64,000 nt of DNA, from assembly GCF_004785685.1 (NCBI RefSeq), contig NZ_SRPF01000001.1, forward strand, positions 992,001-1,056,000, read 5' to 3'. Under the pieces are notes generated by a model. The model made no database searches, was not told the DNA's origin, and saw only the letters and a list, made by a program, of their open reading frames with translations. A program made the translations under genes and the position numbers. Source of the DNA: Marinobacter confluentis. GTDB taxonomy: Bacteria > Pseudomonadota > Gammaproteobacteria > Pseudomonadales > Oleiphilaceae. Shown here in pieces: positions 24,655 through 33,087 of this stretch (position 1 is the stretch's first letter; every line of letters begins with the position of its first letter).

Positions 24655-25410
24655 CTATCGGGTGGTGTATCCGCCGTTCGCAAAGAGCGTCTGGCCGGTT
24701 ATCCACCTGCCCTCGGTTGCCAGGAATTTCACAATGGGAACGATGTCCTCAATCATTGTGAGCCGGTTACCCATGCCCTGCGACTTGTGGAATTCTACGC
24801 GCTCCGGAGTTTCCTGGCCGTAGAAAAACGGTGTGTCCATCGGGCCTGGTCCAATATTGTTGACCGATATACCCCGGCCAGACAGCTCCTTGGCCGCGGC
24901 GCGGGTAAAGTGTTCCACGGGCGCTTTGCCGCCGGCGTAGGTTGAGTAGCCATCGGTGAATGCGGCCAACAAGGCGGTCACGATGGTAATCAGCTTGCCG
25001 TTGTCGTTCAGGTGCAGGCCTGCCTCTTTGATAAAAAAATAGGCGGACTTGGCGTTGATGGCCATCATCTGGTCGAACTCTTCTTCCGTTGTTTCGATGA
25101 TGGGTTTGCGCAGCACTCTGCCAACGGTGTTGACCGCCACATCAATGCCACCGAAGTGGTCTTTTGCCTGTTGGAAAAGCGCCGCGACGTTATTGGCTTT
25201 GGTCAGGTCGCTCTGGATGGCAATGGCGTTGCGGCCCAGGCCTTTGATGGCGTCTACCGTTGCGTCTGCGTCTTTCTCAGTGGCGTCGCTGTTGTAGTGC
25301 ACCACAACATCCATGCCGCTTGCCGCAAATTCCCGGCTGATAAGGCCGCCGAGGTTCTTGGCGCCGCCAGATACAAGAGCGACTTTCCCGTTCAGATCAT
25401 TACTAGCCAT
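24655..25410 (-). CDS. Short-chain dehydrogenase/reductase
   Basis: Classical SDR of 251 residues. The NAD(P) motif reads LVSGGAKNLGGLISREFA (residues about 12-29), the stabilising motif is VNTVGR, and the catalytic Tyr-Lys lies in YSTYAGGKAPVEHF. The C-terminal region WITGQTLFANGGYTTR is typical. The substrate cannot be read from sequence. Divergent from a LysR gene 140 bp away, which probably regulates it. Confidence 0.9.
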   Translation of the reverse strand: MASNDLNGKVALVSGGAKNLGGLISREFAASGMDVVVHYNSDATEKDADATVDAIKGLGRNAIAIQSDLTKANNVAALFQQAKDHFGGIDVAVNTVGRVLRKPIIETTEEEFDQMMAINAKSAYFFIKEAGLHLNDNGKLITIVTALLAAFTDGYSTYAGGKAPVEHFTRAAAKELSGRGISVNNIGPGPMDTPFFYGQETPERVEFHKSQGMGNRLTMIEDIVPIVKFLATEGRWITGQTLFANGGYTTR

Positions 25411-25550
25411 GATTACTCTCCTGCAGTTTATGAAGGGGTGATCCCGGCCCTGTTTGCGAGCCCGATCACCGTAGATTCAGAGTATGCAATTGGGTTAGGC
25501 GCAGGAAGGGTGATAATCTGCAATCAATAATTGCATTTGGCGCAATAAGC

Positions 25551-26438
25551 ATGGGAAGTGTTGAACAGATTTTTGTGCGGGTGGTGGAATCAGGCAGTTT
25601 CAAAAAGGCCGCAGAATCCCTGAATCTCGAGCCCTCCTCCGTCAGCCGACAGATTGCGGCCCTGGAAGATCGCCTCCAGGTCAGGCTGCTGCGTCGGTCC
25701 ACGCAACGGACCACGCCAACGGAGCTTGGGCAGCGCTACTATGAGCGCCTTCGGGTGATTATCGATGATCTGACCGAACTGGAAGAGGAAATCAGGAGCG
25801 GCGTTTCCCTTCTTACCGGCAAATTACGCATTACTGCGCCGGTGGATTTTGGCACCCGGTTCGTAGTGCCAGTCACTTGCCGACTGCAGGAGCTGGCCCC
25901 GGATTTGTCGGTAGAGCTATTACTGGGCAGCCCTTTTGAGAGCCTGCTGGAGAGCGATATTGATGTCGCCGTGCGAATCGGCGCCCTGCCCGACTCTAGC
26001 CTCATCGCCAGGCATCTGGGCCACAACAGACGGGTTCTGGTGGCCAGCCCCGAGTATCTGGAGAAACACGGTACGCCAGCATCCCGGGAGCAACTGGAGC
26101 CGCACAATTTCATTCTGTACTCGTCCAGTCAGGCAAGAAGTGACATCGAGTTTTCCGATGGAAATCGCTTTCCGCACACGAAGATCCGGAGCAATATGAC
26201 TGTCAACAGCGTGTCTGCGGTGCGCAGGCTGGTGCTGGAAGGCAAAGGCATTCACCTTGGCCCCCTGTGGGTATTCGCGGAGGATATCGAGAGCGGCAGG
26301 CTGGTTCGTTTACTGCCAGACCAGCCTTTGCGGAGCTTTCCGGTGCACGCGGTTTATCCCGCGCGCTCCTACCTGCCTGTTAAGGTGAGGGAGTTTATCC
26401 GGCTGTTGTCGGAAGAGCTGGATTCTCAGATCAACTAG
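25551..26438 (+). CDS. LysR family transcriptional regulator
   Basis: The 295-residue protein has an N-terminal winged helix (MGSVEQIFVRVVESGSFKKA, then AESLNLEPSSVSRQIAALED) and a LysR substrate-binding domain of the CrgA/DsdC-like subgroup (ELAPDLSVELLLGSPFESLL). The divergent arrangement with the SDR gene suggests it controls that gene and itself from the shared 140-bp region. Confidence 0.92.
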   Translation: MGSVEQIFVRVVESGSFKKAAESLNLEPSSVSRQIAALEDRLQVRLLRRSTQRTTPTELGQRYYERLRVIIDDLTELEEEIRSGVSLLTGKLRITAPVDFGTRFVVPVTCRLQELAPDLSVELLLGSPFESLLESDIDVAVRIGALPDSSLIARHLGHNRRVLVASPEYLEKHGTPASREQLEPHNFILYSSSQARSDIEFSDGNRFPHTKIRSNMTVNSVSAVRRLVLEGKGIHLGPLWVFAEDIESGRLVRLLPDQPLRSFPVHAVYPARSYLPVKVREFIRLLSEELDSQIN

Positions 26439-26487
26439 GAAACCAGCCCAGATCTATTTTTCTGAGAATGCACTTTCGGAGATAGCC

Positions 26488-26701
26488 ATGCTTGAGAAAC
26501 GCATACCTCCCCTGATTCTGGTGCTGATTGTCGGCGCCGCCATGTGGGGTGTTTCTGGGGTCTGGCTGGGGGTTACTCGGAATTGTGTTTTTTGTGCTCT
26601 ATATGAATCGCTTCCAGATCATTCCTGAGGAACGTGCCCTGCAGCATCTGTTTGGAGACGAATTTCGGGCCTACGAGCAGCAAGTTCGGCGGTGGCTGTA
26701 A
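26488..26701 (+). pseudogene. Remnant of an isoprenylcysteine carboxyl methyltransferase-type (ICMT/PEMT) gene
   Basis: The first frame gives a normal N-terminus with one membrane segment (MLEKRIPPLILVLIVGAAMW). After about 30 codons the sequence continues only in another frame with the family's characteristic end: LYMNRFQIIPEERALQHLFG, then RAYEQQVRRWL. Intact members have about 150 residues, so roughly 80 middle residues, including the substrate and cofactor region, are deleted and the two ends are out of frame. A sequencing or assembly error cannot explain so large a loss. The rest of the 400-bp gap holds only the promoter side of the next gene. Confidence 0.75.
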
Positions 26702-26841
26702 GTCAGACTCGGCTGCTCAGGCGCTGGCTGCATTTTCGACAGAGAATTGGCTGAGATTCTGTAAAGTGGCGAGCTATGGTAGTGTCTCGCCACTTCAACG
26801 CTCCCCATTAACCCTATCCGATGACAACTTAGGAGAACCCC

Positions 26842-27285
26842 ATGATCTGGACTGTCTATCTTTCCGGCGAAATCCACACAGACTGGCGCGAACAGATTAA
26901 GGCCGGAGCAGAGGCCGCCGGCTTGCCAGTGGAATTCACCGCACCGGTCACCAATCATGAAGCCAGCGACGCAGCAGGCGATATGCTCGGCAAACCAGAC
27001 GTAGGCTTCTGGCGTGATCATCAATCGTCCAAAGTAAACGGCATTCGCACCAAGACGATGATTGAGCAGTGCGACCTGGCGGTCATTCGCTTCGGTGACA
27101 AATACAAACAGTGGAACGCAGCCTTTGATGCCGGTTACTGTGCGGCTCTGGGCACACCTTATGTCACCCTGCACAATGACGACATTGTGCATCCGCTGAA
27201 AGAAGTAGATGCATCCGCCATGGGTTGGGCGCAGACGCCTGAGCAAGTGGTTGAGATTCTGAAGTACGTTACGACAGCCCAGTAG
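26842..27285 (+). CDS. YtoQ family protein
   Basis: The 147-residue protein has the family start MIWTVYLSGEIHTDWREQI and motifs FTAPVTNHEASDAAGDMLG, FWRDHQSSKVNGIRTKTMIE and DKYKQWNAAFDAGYCAALG. The fold resembles nucleoside 2-deoxyribosyltransferase-like enzymes, but the function of YtoQ is not known. Good GGAG upstream of the ATG. Confidence 0.9.
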   Translation: MIWTVYLSGEIHTDWREQIKAGAEAAGLPVEFTAPVTNHEASDAAGDMLGKPDVGFWRDHQSSKVNGIRTKTMIEQCDLAVIRFGDKYKQWNAAFDAGYCAALGTPYVTLHNDDIVHPLKEVDASAMGWAQTPEQVVEILKYVTTAQ

Positions 27286-27332
27286 AATCTGAACGCTCTT
27301 TGATCAAACGCTGAGATGACAGCCGCTACCGC

Positions 27333-27746
27333 TCAGGCGTTGGCGGCATCTTCGACAGACGGATCAAACCGCTCTCTCAGCCACTGATTGATGGCTGAGG
27401 ATTCGTACAGCCACTCCTGCTTTCCATCGCTTTGGGTAACGCGCAGGCAAGGCACTTTGATTCGCCCGCCGCCCTCTTCCAGTTCGGCGCGATGGTATGG
27501 GTTGTTCCGGGCATCGCGGTATTCGATGTTCAGGCCCAGCCGGGCAATTTCTTTCCGCACTTTCACGCAGAAGGGGCAGGCCTGAAACTGGTACAGAGCC
27601 AGATCCTTGCAGGCGCTATCAATAGCAGCCTGGTCTTCAGCAGACCGGGCCATGGCCTTGGGGGTGGTGAACTTCTCCATCACCAGAATTACAGGGGTCA
27701 GTACCAGGCGCAAAAATCGAAAGAAATAACGCATAACGATGTTCAT
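27333..27746 (-). CDS. Glutaredoxin-like protein with N-terminal membrane anchor
   Basis: The 137-residue protein has a hydrophobic N-terminus (YFFRFLRLVLTPVILVMEKF) and then a glutaredoxin/GST-N domain with redox motif YQFQACPFCVKVRKEI and the glutathione-binding cis-Pro region IKVPCLRVTQ. It probably reduces disulphides at the membrane using glutathione. Confidence 0.88.
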   Translation of the reverse strand: MNIVMRYFFRFLRLVLTPVILVMEKFTTPKAMARSAEDQAAIDSACKDLALYQFQACPFCVKVRKEIARLGLNIEYRDARNNPYHRAELEEGGGRIKVPCLRVTQSDGKQEWLYESSAINQWLRERFDPSVEDAANA

Positions 27747-27864
27747 TTAATCAGCCTTGGGTCGGAATATGGTCTTTGGCGTGGGAAGATGGTAACAGTT
27801 TGCTGCCCGCAAGGTCAGTGCAGGAAACAGCGGCTCGATTAGACTTCACCCATCGGAGGGTATC

Positions 27865-28131
27865 ATGGCAGGTGGATGGTCACGTGATGGTGCGGTTCAG
27901 GATCAGATAGACGCAAGCGTAAAGGATGAGATTGAGCGGGCTCGCAGCCAGTTGAGCAAGGGCGAAAGTGCCGCGGAATGTGAGGAATGCGACCGCCCTA
28001 TTCCGGAAGCCCGGCGCAAGGCGATTCCCGGCGTGCAACTGTGTGTGGAATGCCAGGCGGCGCTTGAGAAAAAAGATACTCATTCCGGCGGCATCAATCG
28101 TCGGGGCAGTAAGGACAGTCAGCTCAGATAA
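27865..28131 (+). CDS. DksA/TraR-type C4 zinc finger protein
   Basis: The 88-residue protein resembles the short TraR/YbiI group. The four zinc cysteines are in CEECDRPIPEARR and LCVECQAALE (residues about 37-64). The N-terminal helix (VQDQIDASVKDEIERARSQL) is short. TraR-like proteins bind the secondary channel of RNA polymerase; whether this one does is unknown. The proximity to the Rho-like gene (95 bp downstream) is notable. Confidence 0.85.
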   Translation: MAGGWSRDGAVQDQIDASVKDEIERARSQLSKGESAAECEECDRPIPEARRKAIPGVQLCVECQAALEKKDTHSGGINRRGSKDSQLR

Positions 28132-28226
28132 TTAGATCGTTAAGGGATAAGCCAAAAGAAACCGGAAAAGATCTTATTCAGCTTAATTCGAAAACATATT
28201 CCTCAGATAAGAGCCATCAGACACCC

Positions 28227-29198
28227 ATGACGAGAAAGACATTAGGGTTAACCCGGAAACCAAGTAAAGCAGCTCAACCAGCGACGAACGAAGCCGGAGC
28301 TGCGGCCGAGGTTGAAACCGAGACTGATCCTCAAAAACGGTTTTTGAACGGTGTGGCGATCAATCCGGCGCCGGGGATTCGCCTGGAGTCAGGTTCAGAC
28401 AAACTCACGGTGCGCGCGATAGACTTGATCACGCCGATTGGTATGGGGCAACGAGGGTTGATCGTCGCACCACCGGGGTCTGGAAAATCGACAATCTTAA
28501 AGGACATCTGCCAGGCGGTGGGAAAAGCCTACCCCGATATCAAGCTTTACGCGTTACTGATAGATGAGCGACCCGAGGAGGTCACTGATTTCAGGCGCAG
28601 CGTTCCGGCTGAGGTACACGCGTCTTCTTCGGATGAAAGCTATGCCCATCACGCCCGCGTTGCCGATGAGCTTCTTGATACCGCACGCCAGCAGGCTGGT
28701 GAGGGTCACGATGTAATGATTGTGATTGATTCCCTCACCAGGCTCGCGCGGGTGCATAATGCACAGCAAAAGAGCGGCGGCCGAACCATGTCTGGCGGTG
28801 TTGATTCTCGCGCAATGGAGATCCCGCGGAAGCTGTTTGGCGCGGCAAGAAACCTTGAAAATGGCGGCTCGCTGACCATCCTGGCAACCGTTCTGGTTGA
28901 TACCGGCAGCCGAATGGATCAAGTCATCTTTGAGGAATTCAAGGGCACGGGCAACATGGAACTGGTGTTGTCGAGAGACGTTGCGAACCAGCGAATCTTC
29001 CCGGCGCTGGACATTTCCAAAAGCAGTACACGCCGTGAAGAGCTGCTACTGGACCCGAAAAACCTGGACAGCATCAGAGCGTTGCGTCGGGCGCTCAGCA
29101 GCCTCAAACCGCTAGAGGGCACAAAAAAGCTGGTTGAACTGCTTGAAAAATACCCTACAAATGCCGAGCTTCTCGAAAACATCCCCGGCCTGACATAG
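28227..29198 (+). CDS. Rho transcription-termination-factor paralogue lacking the N-terminal RNA-binding domain
   Basis: The 323-residue protein aligns with the ATPase half of Rho (normally about 419 residues). Walker A is APPGSGKSTIL (Rho: APPKAGKTT), the catalytic Glu region is LIDERPEEVTDFRRSV, Walker B VIVIDSLTRLAR, Q-loop SGGRTMSGGVDSRAM, and arginine finger region SKSSTRREELLL. The first 45 residues are low-complexity and replace the helix bundle and cold-shock-like primary RNA-binding domain. It thus keeps ATP- and secondary RNA-site residues only. It may act as a specialised helicase or modulate the true Rho, which is not in the window. No strong ribosome site is visible. Confidence 0.85.
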   Translation: MTRKTLGLTRKPSKAAQPATNEAGAAAEVETETDPQKRFLNGVAINPAPGIRLESGSDKLTVRAIDLITPIGMGQRGLIVAPPGSGKSTILKDICQAVGKAYPDIKLYALLIDERPEEVTDFRRSVPAEVHASSSDESYAHHARVADELLDTARQQAGEGHDVMIVIDSLTRLARVHNAQQKSGGRTMSGGVDSRAMEIPRKLFGAARNLENGGSLTILATVLVDTGSRMDQVIFEEFKGTGNMELVLSRDVANQRIFPALDISKSSTRREELLLDPKNLDSIRALRRALSSLKPLEGTKKLVELLEKYPTNAELLENIPGLT

Positions 29199-29220
29199 CA
29201 TCGCCGAGCAAGGTCCCTCA

Positions 29221-30360
29221 ATGCCCAATCTGACTTACCTACGCCCCTTCAACCCTGCCCGCTTCACCCGTCAGAGCGGGCAACCGACCATGAAAGCAGT
29301 AGTCACCACCGGCAACGGCGGCTATGACAAGCTCGAATACCGCGATGTGCCCATTCCGGTACCCGCACCCGGCGAGGTTCTATTGAAGGTGTTGGCCGCC
29401 GGGGTCAATAACACGGAAATCAATACCCGGCTGGGTTGGTATTCGTCGTCGGTTGAGGGTGGCACCGAACAATTATCGCAAGCCGGGGACGGACCAGCCT
29501 CTGAAGACGGCGGCTGGAACGAGTCGACACCCTTCCCTTTCATTCAGGGCACCGACTGTTGTGGGGAGGTAGTTGCCTGGGGTCCGGGTACGAATGGTCC
29601 GGCTATTGGCAAGCGGGTTCTGGTCCGGGCCTGTATGCGGCTGAACGGTTTTGATTCGCTGGACAATATCTGGATGGCGTCGGATTTTGATGGCGCTTTT
29701 GCCCAGTATGTGACGGTACCGGCCAGCGAAGTCTTTGAAATTCACTGTGACTGGAGCGACGTGGAGCTTGCGACTATCCCCTGCGCCTATGGAACGGCGG
29801 AGAACATGCTGCACCGGGCGGGCGTAACCAGCGCTGACCGGCTGCTGGTGACCGGGGCGTCGGGCGGGGTTGGTTCAGCCGTGGTTCAGCTCGCCAAGCG
29901 CCGGGGTGCCCATGTAATCGCTGTTGCGGGTGAACGCAAGCTGGATTCTGTAAGGAGCCTGGGCGCGGACCAGGTGGTTGCAAGGGGCCTGGACCTGGCT
30001 GTACAGATTGAGGATTCGTCAGTGGATGTGGTGATCGACAATGTCGCCGGTGAGCAGGTGGGCACACTGCTGAAGTTGATGTCCCGCGGTGGCCGGTATG
30101 CGTCGTCCGGCGCTATTGCCGGGCCGATCACCACCATCGATATGCGCGACTTTTACCTTAAGGACCTGAGAATGATTGGTTGCACCGCCTGGGACGAACC
30201 GGTCTTTCCGAACCTTATCGGTTACATTGAAAACGGTGAGCTTCGTCCGCTTGTTGCGAAAGCCTTTGAACTACAGGACATTGCCACGGCACAGCAGGAA
30301 TTCCTCAAGAAGACGCATTTTGGTAACTTTGTGCTGGTCCCGCCGCTTATAAGAGAGTAA
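29221..30360 (+). CDS. Zinc-type alcohol dehydrogenase-like (MDR) oxidoreductase
   Basis: Medium-chain dehydrogenase/reductase, 379 residues. GroES-like N-terminal domain starts at MKAVVTTGNGGYDKLEYRDV (residue 24; ATG 29290 is an alternative start) with FIQGTDCCGEVVAWGPG. The Rossmann motif is LLVTGASGGVGSAVVQLAKR, resembling quinone oxidoreductases. Substrate unknown. Followed after 6 bp by a small membrane protein gene, likely cotranscribed. Confidence 0.88.
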   Translation: MPNLTYLRPFNPARFTRQSGQPTMKAVVTTGNGGYDKLEYRDVPIPVPAPGEVLLKVLAAGVNNTEINTRLGWYSSSVEGGTEQLSQAGDGPASEDGGWNESTPFPFIQGTDCCGEVVAWGPGTNGPAIGKRVLVRACMRLNGFDSLDNIWMASDFDGAFAQYVTVPASEVFEIHCDWSDVELATIPCAYGTAENMLHRAGVTSADRLLVTGASGGVGSAVVQLAKRRGAHVIAVAGERKLDSVRSLGADQVVARGLDLAVQIEDSSVDVVIDNVAGEQVGTLLKLMSRGGRYASSGAIAGPITTIDMRDFYLKDLRMIGCTAWDEPVFPNLIGYIENGELRPLVAKAFELQDIATAQQEFLKKTHFGNFVLVPPLIRE

Positions 30361-30366
30361 CTCGCC

Positions 30367-30657
30367 ATGACAGATCAATCGCAACATCAGGCATCGAATA
30401 TCGAAAGAAAATGGTGGGTCGCCGGTATTGCGACCATTCCGGCCTATCTCGTTATTGCACTCATGATCGGTCAACTCGGCCCTTTTACCTGGGTTCTGGC
30501 GTTTATTGGCGCCATGCTTGGCACTGGGCTGCTCTACCGGCTGTTCGTATTTCGTCTGGTCGACCGAGGTTTCAGCCCGTGGTATGCGCTGGCCTGGTGG
30601 GTGGCGATCCAGTTTATTGCGATCAGCCTTATTATCTGGGCGCTTCAATCATTCTAA
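30367..30657 (+). CDS. Small membrane protein
   Basis: The 96-residue protein has three hydrophobic segments (AGIATIPAYLVIALMIGQLG, FTWVLAFIGAMLGTGLLYRL, ALAWWVAIQFIAISLIIWAL). It starts 6 bp after the dehydrogenase gene. No recognised domain. Confidence 0.75.
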   Translation: MTDQSQHQASNIERKWWVAGIATIPAYLVIALMIGQLGPFTWVLAFIGAMLGTGLLYRLFVFRLVDRGFSPWYALAWWVAIQFIAISLIIWALQSF

Positions 30658-30711
30658 GGCGGGCCTTGCGGTAACTGAGCCCAGTTTGAACGCCGGTTTT
30701 CTGGAGACTTC

Positions 30712-31068
30712 ATGAGCTTTGATACGAAATACACCGACGACGAACCCGGCATAGAAGAAGTGCGCCAGTCCCGCGGCCTGCTCGTTCTTGAATTCGGCAC
30801 CAACTGGTGTGGCCATTGCCAGGCCGCTCAGCCTCACATCAGGGAGGCCTTTGCCGCCCACGACGATCTGCAACACCGAAAGATCGAGGACGGCAAGGGT
30901 CGGCCCCTGGGCCGGGCCTTCAAGGTCAAGCTCTGGCCAACGCTGATTTTTCTGCGGGATGGTCAAGAGGTTAAGCGCCTGGTTCGCCCTACGGATACGG
31001 CCGCTATCGATACTTCACTTACTCACCTATACTCAGATGGGAATAACAAAAACGAGGAAGTGAAATGA
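30712..31068 (+). CDS. Thioredoxin family protein (CGHC)
   Basis: The 118-residue protein has the thioredoxin active site FGTNWCGHCQAAQP (residues about 30-43) and the cis-Pro region KLWPTLIFLRDGQEVKRLV. CGHC is the motif of disulphide isomerases and some cytosolic thioredoxin-like proteins. There is no signal peptide. It overlaps the next gene by 4 bp (ATGA). Confidence 0.9.
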   Translation: MSFDTKYTDDEPGIEEVRQSRGLLVLEFGTNWCGHCQAAQPHIREAFAAHDDLQHRKIEDGKGRPLGRAFKVKLWPTLIFLRDGQEVKRLVRPTDTAAIDTSLTHLYSDGNNKNEEVK

Positions 31069-31493
31069 ACAGGATCAAGATGACACTGTTGTCCGCGCTG
31101 CTGATCGCGCCTATCAGTGCGTTTGCACAGGATATGTCCTCAGCCGCACCCGATAACGCCGAGGTATATTTTATTGAGCCAGCCGACGGCGCCACGGTTG
31201 AAGGTACTTTCAGGGTTGCGTTTGGTTTACGCAATATGGGCGTAGCGCCTGCAGGTGTTGAGAGAGACAAGACCGGGCACCACCATCTGCTGATCAATAC
31301 GGATGTGCCTTCGGACATGAGCAAGCCGCTGCCAGCAACAGACCAGGTGAAGCACTTTGGTGGTGGACAAACAGAAACAGAAGTTACGCTACCACCCGGC
31401 AAGCATACACTGCAGTTGCTACTGGGCAACTACGCCCACGTGCCCCACAGCCCTGCTGTTGCTTCCAAGAAGATCACGATCACCGTCAAGTAA
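31065..31493 (+). CDS. DUF4399 periplasmic protein
   Basis: The 142-residue protein has a signal peptide ending APISAFAQ. The mature domain contains AEVYFIEPADGATVEGTFRV, TGHHHLLINTD and LPPGKHTLQLLLGNYAHVPH, which define DUF4399; its histidines suggest metal binding. Translationally coupled with the thioredoxin-like gene. Confidence 0.9.
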   Translation: MNRIKMTLLSALLIAPISAFAQDMSSAAPDNAEVYFIEPADGATVEGTFRVAFGLRNMGVAPAGVERDKTGHHHLLINTDVPSDMSKPLPATDQVKHFGGGQTETEVTLPPGKHTLQLLLGNYAHVPHSPAVASKKITITVK

Positions 31494-31515
31494 TTGAACA
31501 CATCATGGGCGGGGC

Positions 31516-31752
31516 TCAGGATTTCTGGGCCCTGTCTCTCGCCTTTTCATAAAGCTTGCGCAAGGCCCTGGGCTTTTTGCCTTTCCCTGTCCCGTGGGAT
31601 TCCAGAATCCGAGTCCAGATCGCCTGTTTTTCGTCTGCGGTAAGCTTTTTCCATTCTTTCTTTTCCTGCCGGGTTCGACCGCAAGCTTTGCAGATCTCTT
31701 TCTTGTTGAACTCGCAGATGTCGATGCAGGGCTTTTTGGTGACGGGTTCCAT
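31516..31752 (-). CDS. DUF1289 protein
   Basis: The 78-residue protein starts MEPVTKKPCIDICEFNKKEI and continues with CKACGRTRQEKKEWKKLT. The conserved cysteines (CIDIC, CKACGR) are characteristic of DUF1289, thought to bind an Fe-S cluster or zinc. Basic C-terminal tail. Convergent with the DUF4399 gene. Confidence 0.88.
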   Translation of the reverse strand: MEPVTKKPCIDICEFNKKEICKACGRTRQEKKEWKKLTADEKQAIWTRILESHGTGKGKKPRALRKLYEKARDRAQKS

Positions 31753-31905
31753 CGTAGGTCGGCTCTTTACCTCTCACTAATGTGTGATCAATATGGTGGT
31801 GTCCGATCACGCTGTATTCAAGCTATTGCTCTGATATCAAGGCTTGTCCGGTGGGCAGTTCGTATACGCTTTTACAGTAAATCTTTTCAATGACAGGAGC
31901 ACCCC

Positions 31906-33075
31906 ATGACTGGCCCGCTAGACGGCATCCGCATTATCGACCTTACCGCCATGATATCCGGCCCGCTGGCCACGATGATGCTGGCAGATCAGGGGGCGGA
32001 GGTGATCAAGGTGGAGAATCCGGTAGGCGGGGATTTCACCCGCTCGGCCGCGAACCGTCAGGGGGACATGTCTGCGCTGTTTCTGAATAACAACCGCAAT
32101 AAGAAGTCAGTAGCGCTAAATCTGAAGGAGCCGGCGGGTCGCGAGGCCCTGCTAAAACTGGTGGCCACAGCGGATGTATTTGTACAGAACTTCCGGCCGG
32201 GAGTGATTGAGCGTATGGGCCTGGGGGAAGACGAGTTACGGAAAGTAGCGCCAAACCTGATCATGGTGTCCATCAGCGGTTTCGGTGATACCGGCCCCTA
32301 TTCCCAGCGACCGGTCTATGACCCATTGATTCAGGGGCTGTCCGGCCTAGCGACGGTTCAGGCAGGCTCTGACGAGCGGCGCCCGCAGCTGGTGAGAACC
32401 ATTCTGCCGGACAAGCTCACCGGCGTAACGGCCGCCCAGGCCATAACCGCTGCCCTGTTTGCTCGCGAACGCACCGGCGAAGCCCAGCACGTAAAACTGT
32501 CGATGCTGGATGCGATCATCGCGTTTCTGTGGAGCTCGGACATGGGCAGCCAGACATTTGTGGCTGGTGATCTGCCACAACAGGAGGCTGCCAGCTTCCA
32601 GGATCTGATCTACGAAACCACAACCGGTTACATCACCATTGCGGTGCAGAATAATCGCGAATGGCAAGCGCTGATCCGCGCAGTCAATCGGCCGGAATGG
32701 GCCGAAGACCCTCGCTTCAAAACGGCCGAGCTAAGGCAGCAGAACATCGATGCACGATTGGAGCTAATCCAATCCGTAATCAGAACCGAATCCGCTGAGC
32801 ACTGGCTAGAGAGGCTTGAAGAAGAACAGGTGCCCTGCGCACCGGTGCTCACGCGCACCCAGATGCTTGATCACCCACAGGTGAAGGCCAACGACCTGCT
32901 GGTGAACTACGACCACCCGCAAGCTGGCGAAATTCGCCAGGCCCGAGGGCCTTCAAGATTTTCCGGGGCGCCGGATCAGCGCATGCAGAGTGCGCCCATG
33001 CTGGGCCAGCACACAAAGGCCCTGCTTCTGGAATGCGGTTACTCCGAAGATGAAATCGACAGTCTGATGGCCTGA
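31906..33075 (+). CDS. Class III CoA-transferase (CaiB/BaiF family)
   Basis: The 389-residue enzyme moves CoA between carboxylic acids. Motifs include GPLDGIRIIDLTAMISGPLA, LADQGAEVIKVENPVGGDFT, FRPGVIERMGLGEDEL and the region around the expected catalytic Asp, FGDTGPYSQRPVYDPLIQGL. It is convergent with a LysR gene whose cluster encodes a TRAP transporter, which suggests activation of an imported carboxylate. Confidence 0.93.
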   Translation: MTGPLDGIRIIDLTAMISGPLATMMLADQGAEVIKVENPVGGDFTRSAANRQGDMSALFLNNNRNKKSVALNLKEPAGREALLKLVATADVFVQNFRPGVIERMGLGEDELRKVAPNLIMVSISGFGDTGPYSQRPVYDPLIQGLSGLATVQAGSDERRPQLVRTILPDKLTGVTAAQAITAALFARERTGEAQHVKLSMLDAIIAFLWSSDMGSQTFVAGDLPQQEAASFQDLIYETTTGYITIAVQNNREWQALIRAVNRPEWAEDPRFKTAELRQQNIDARLELIQSVIRTESAEHWLERLEEEQVPCAPVLTRTQMLDHPQVKANDLLVNYDHPQAGEIRQARGPSRFSGAPDQRMQSAPMLGQHTKALLLECGYSEDEIDSLMA

Positions 33076-33087
33076 TCGATCAAGGCT

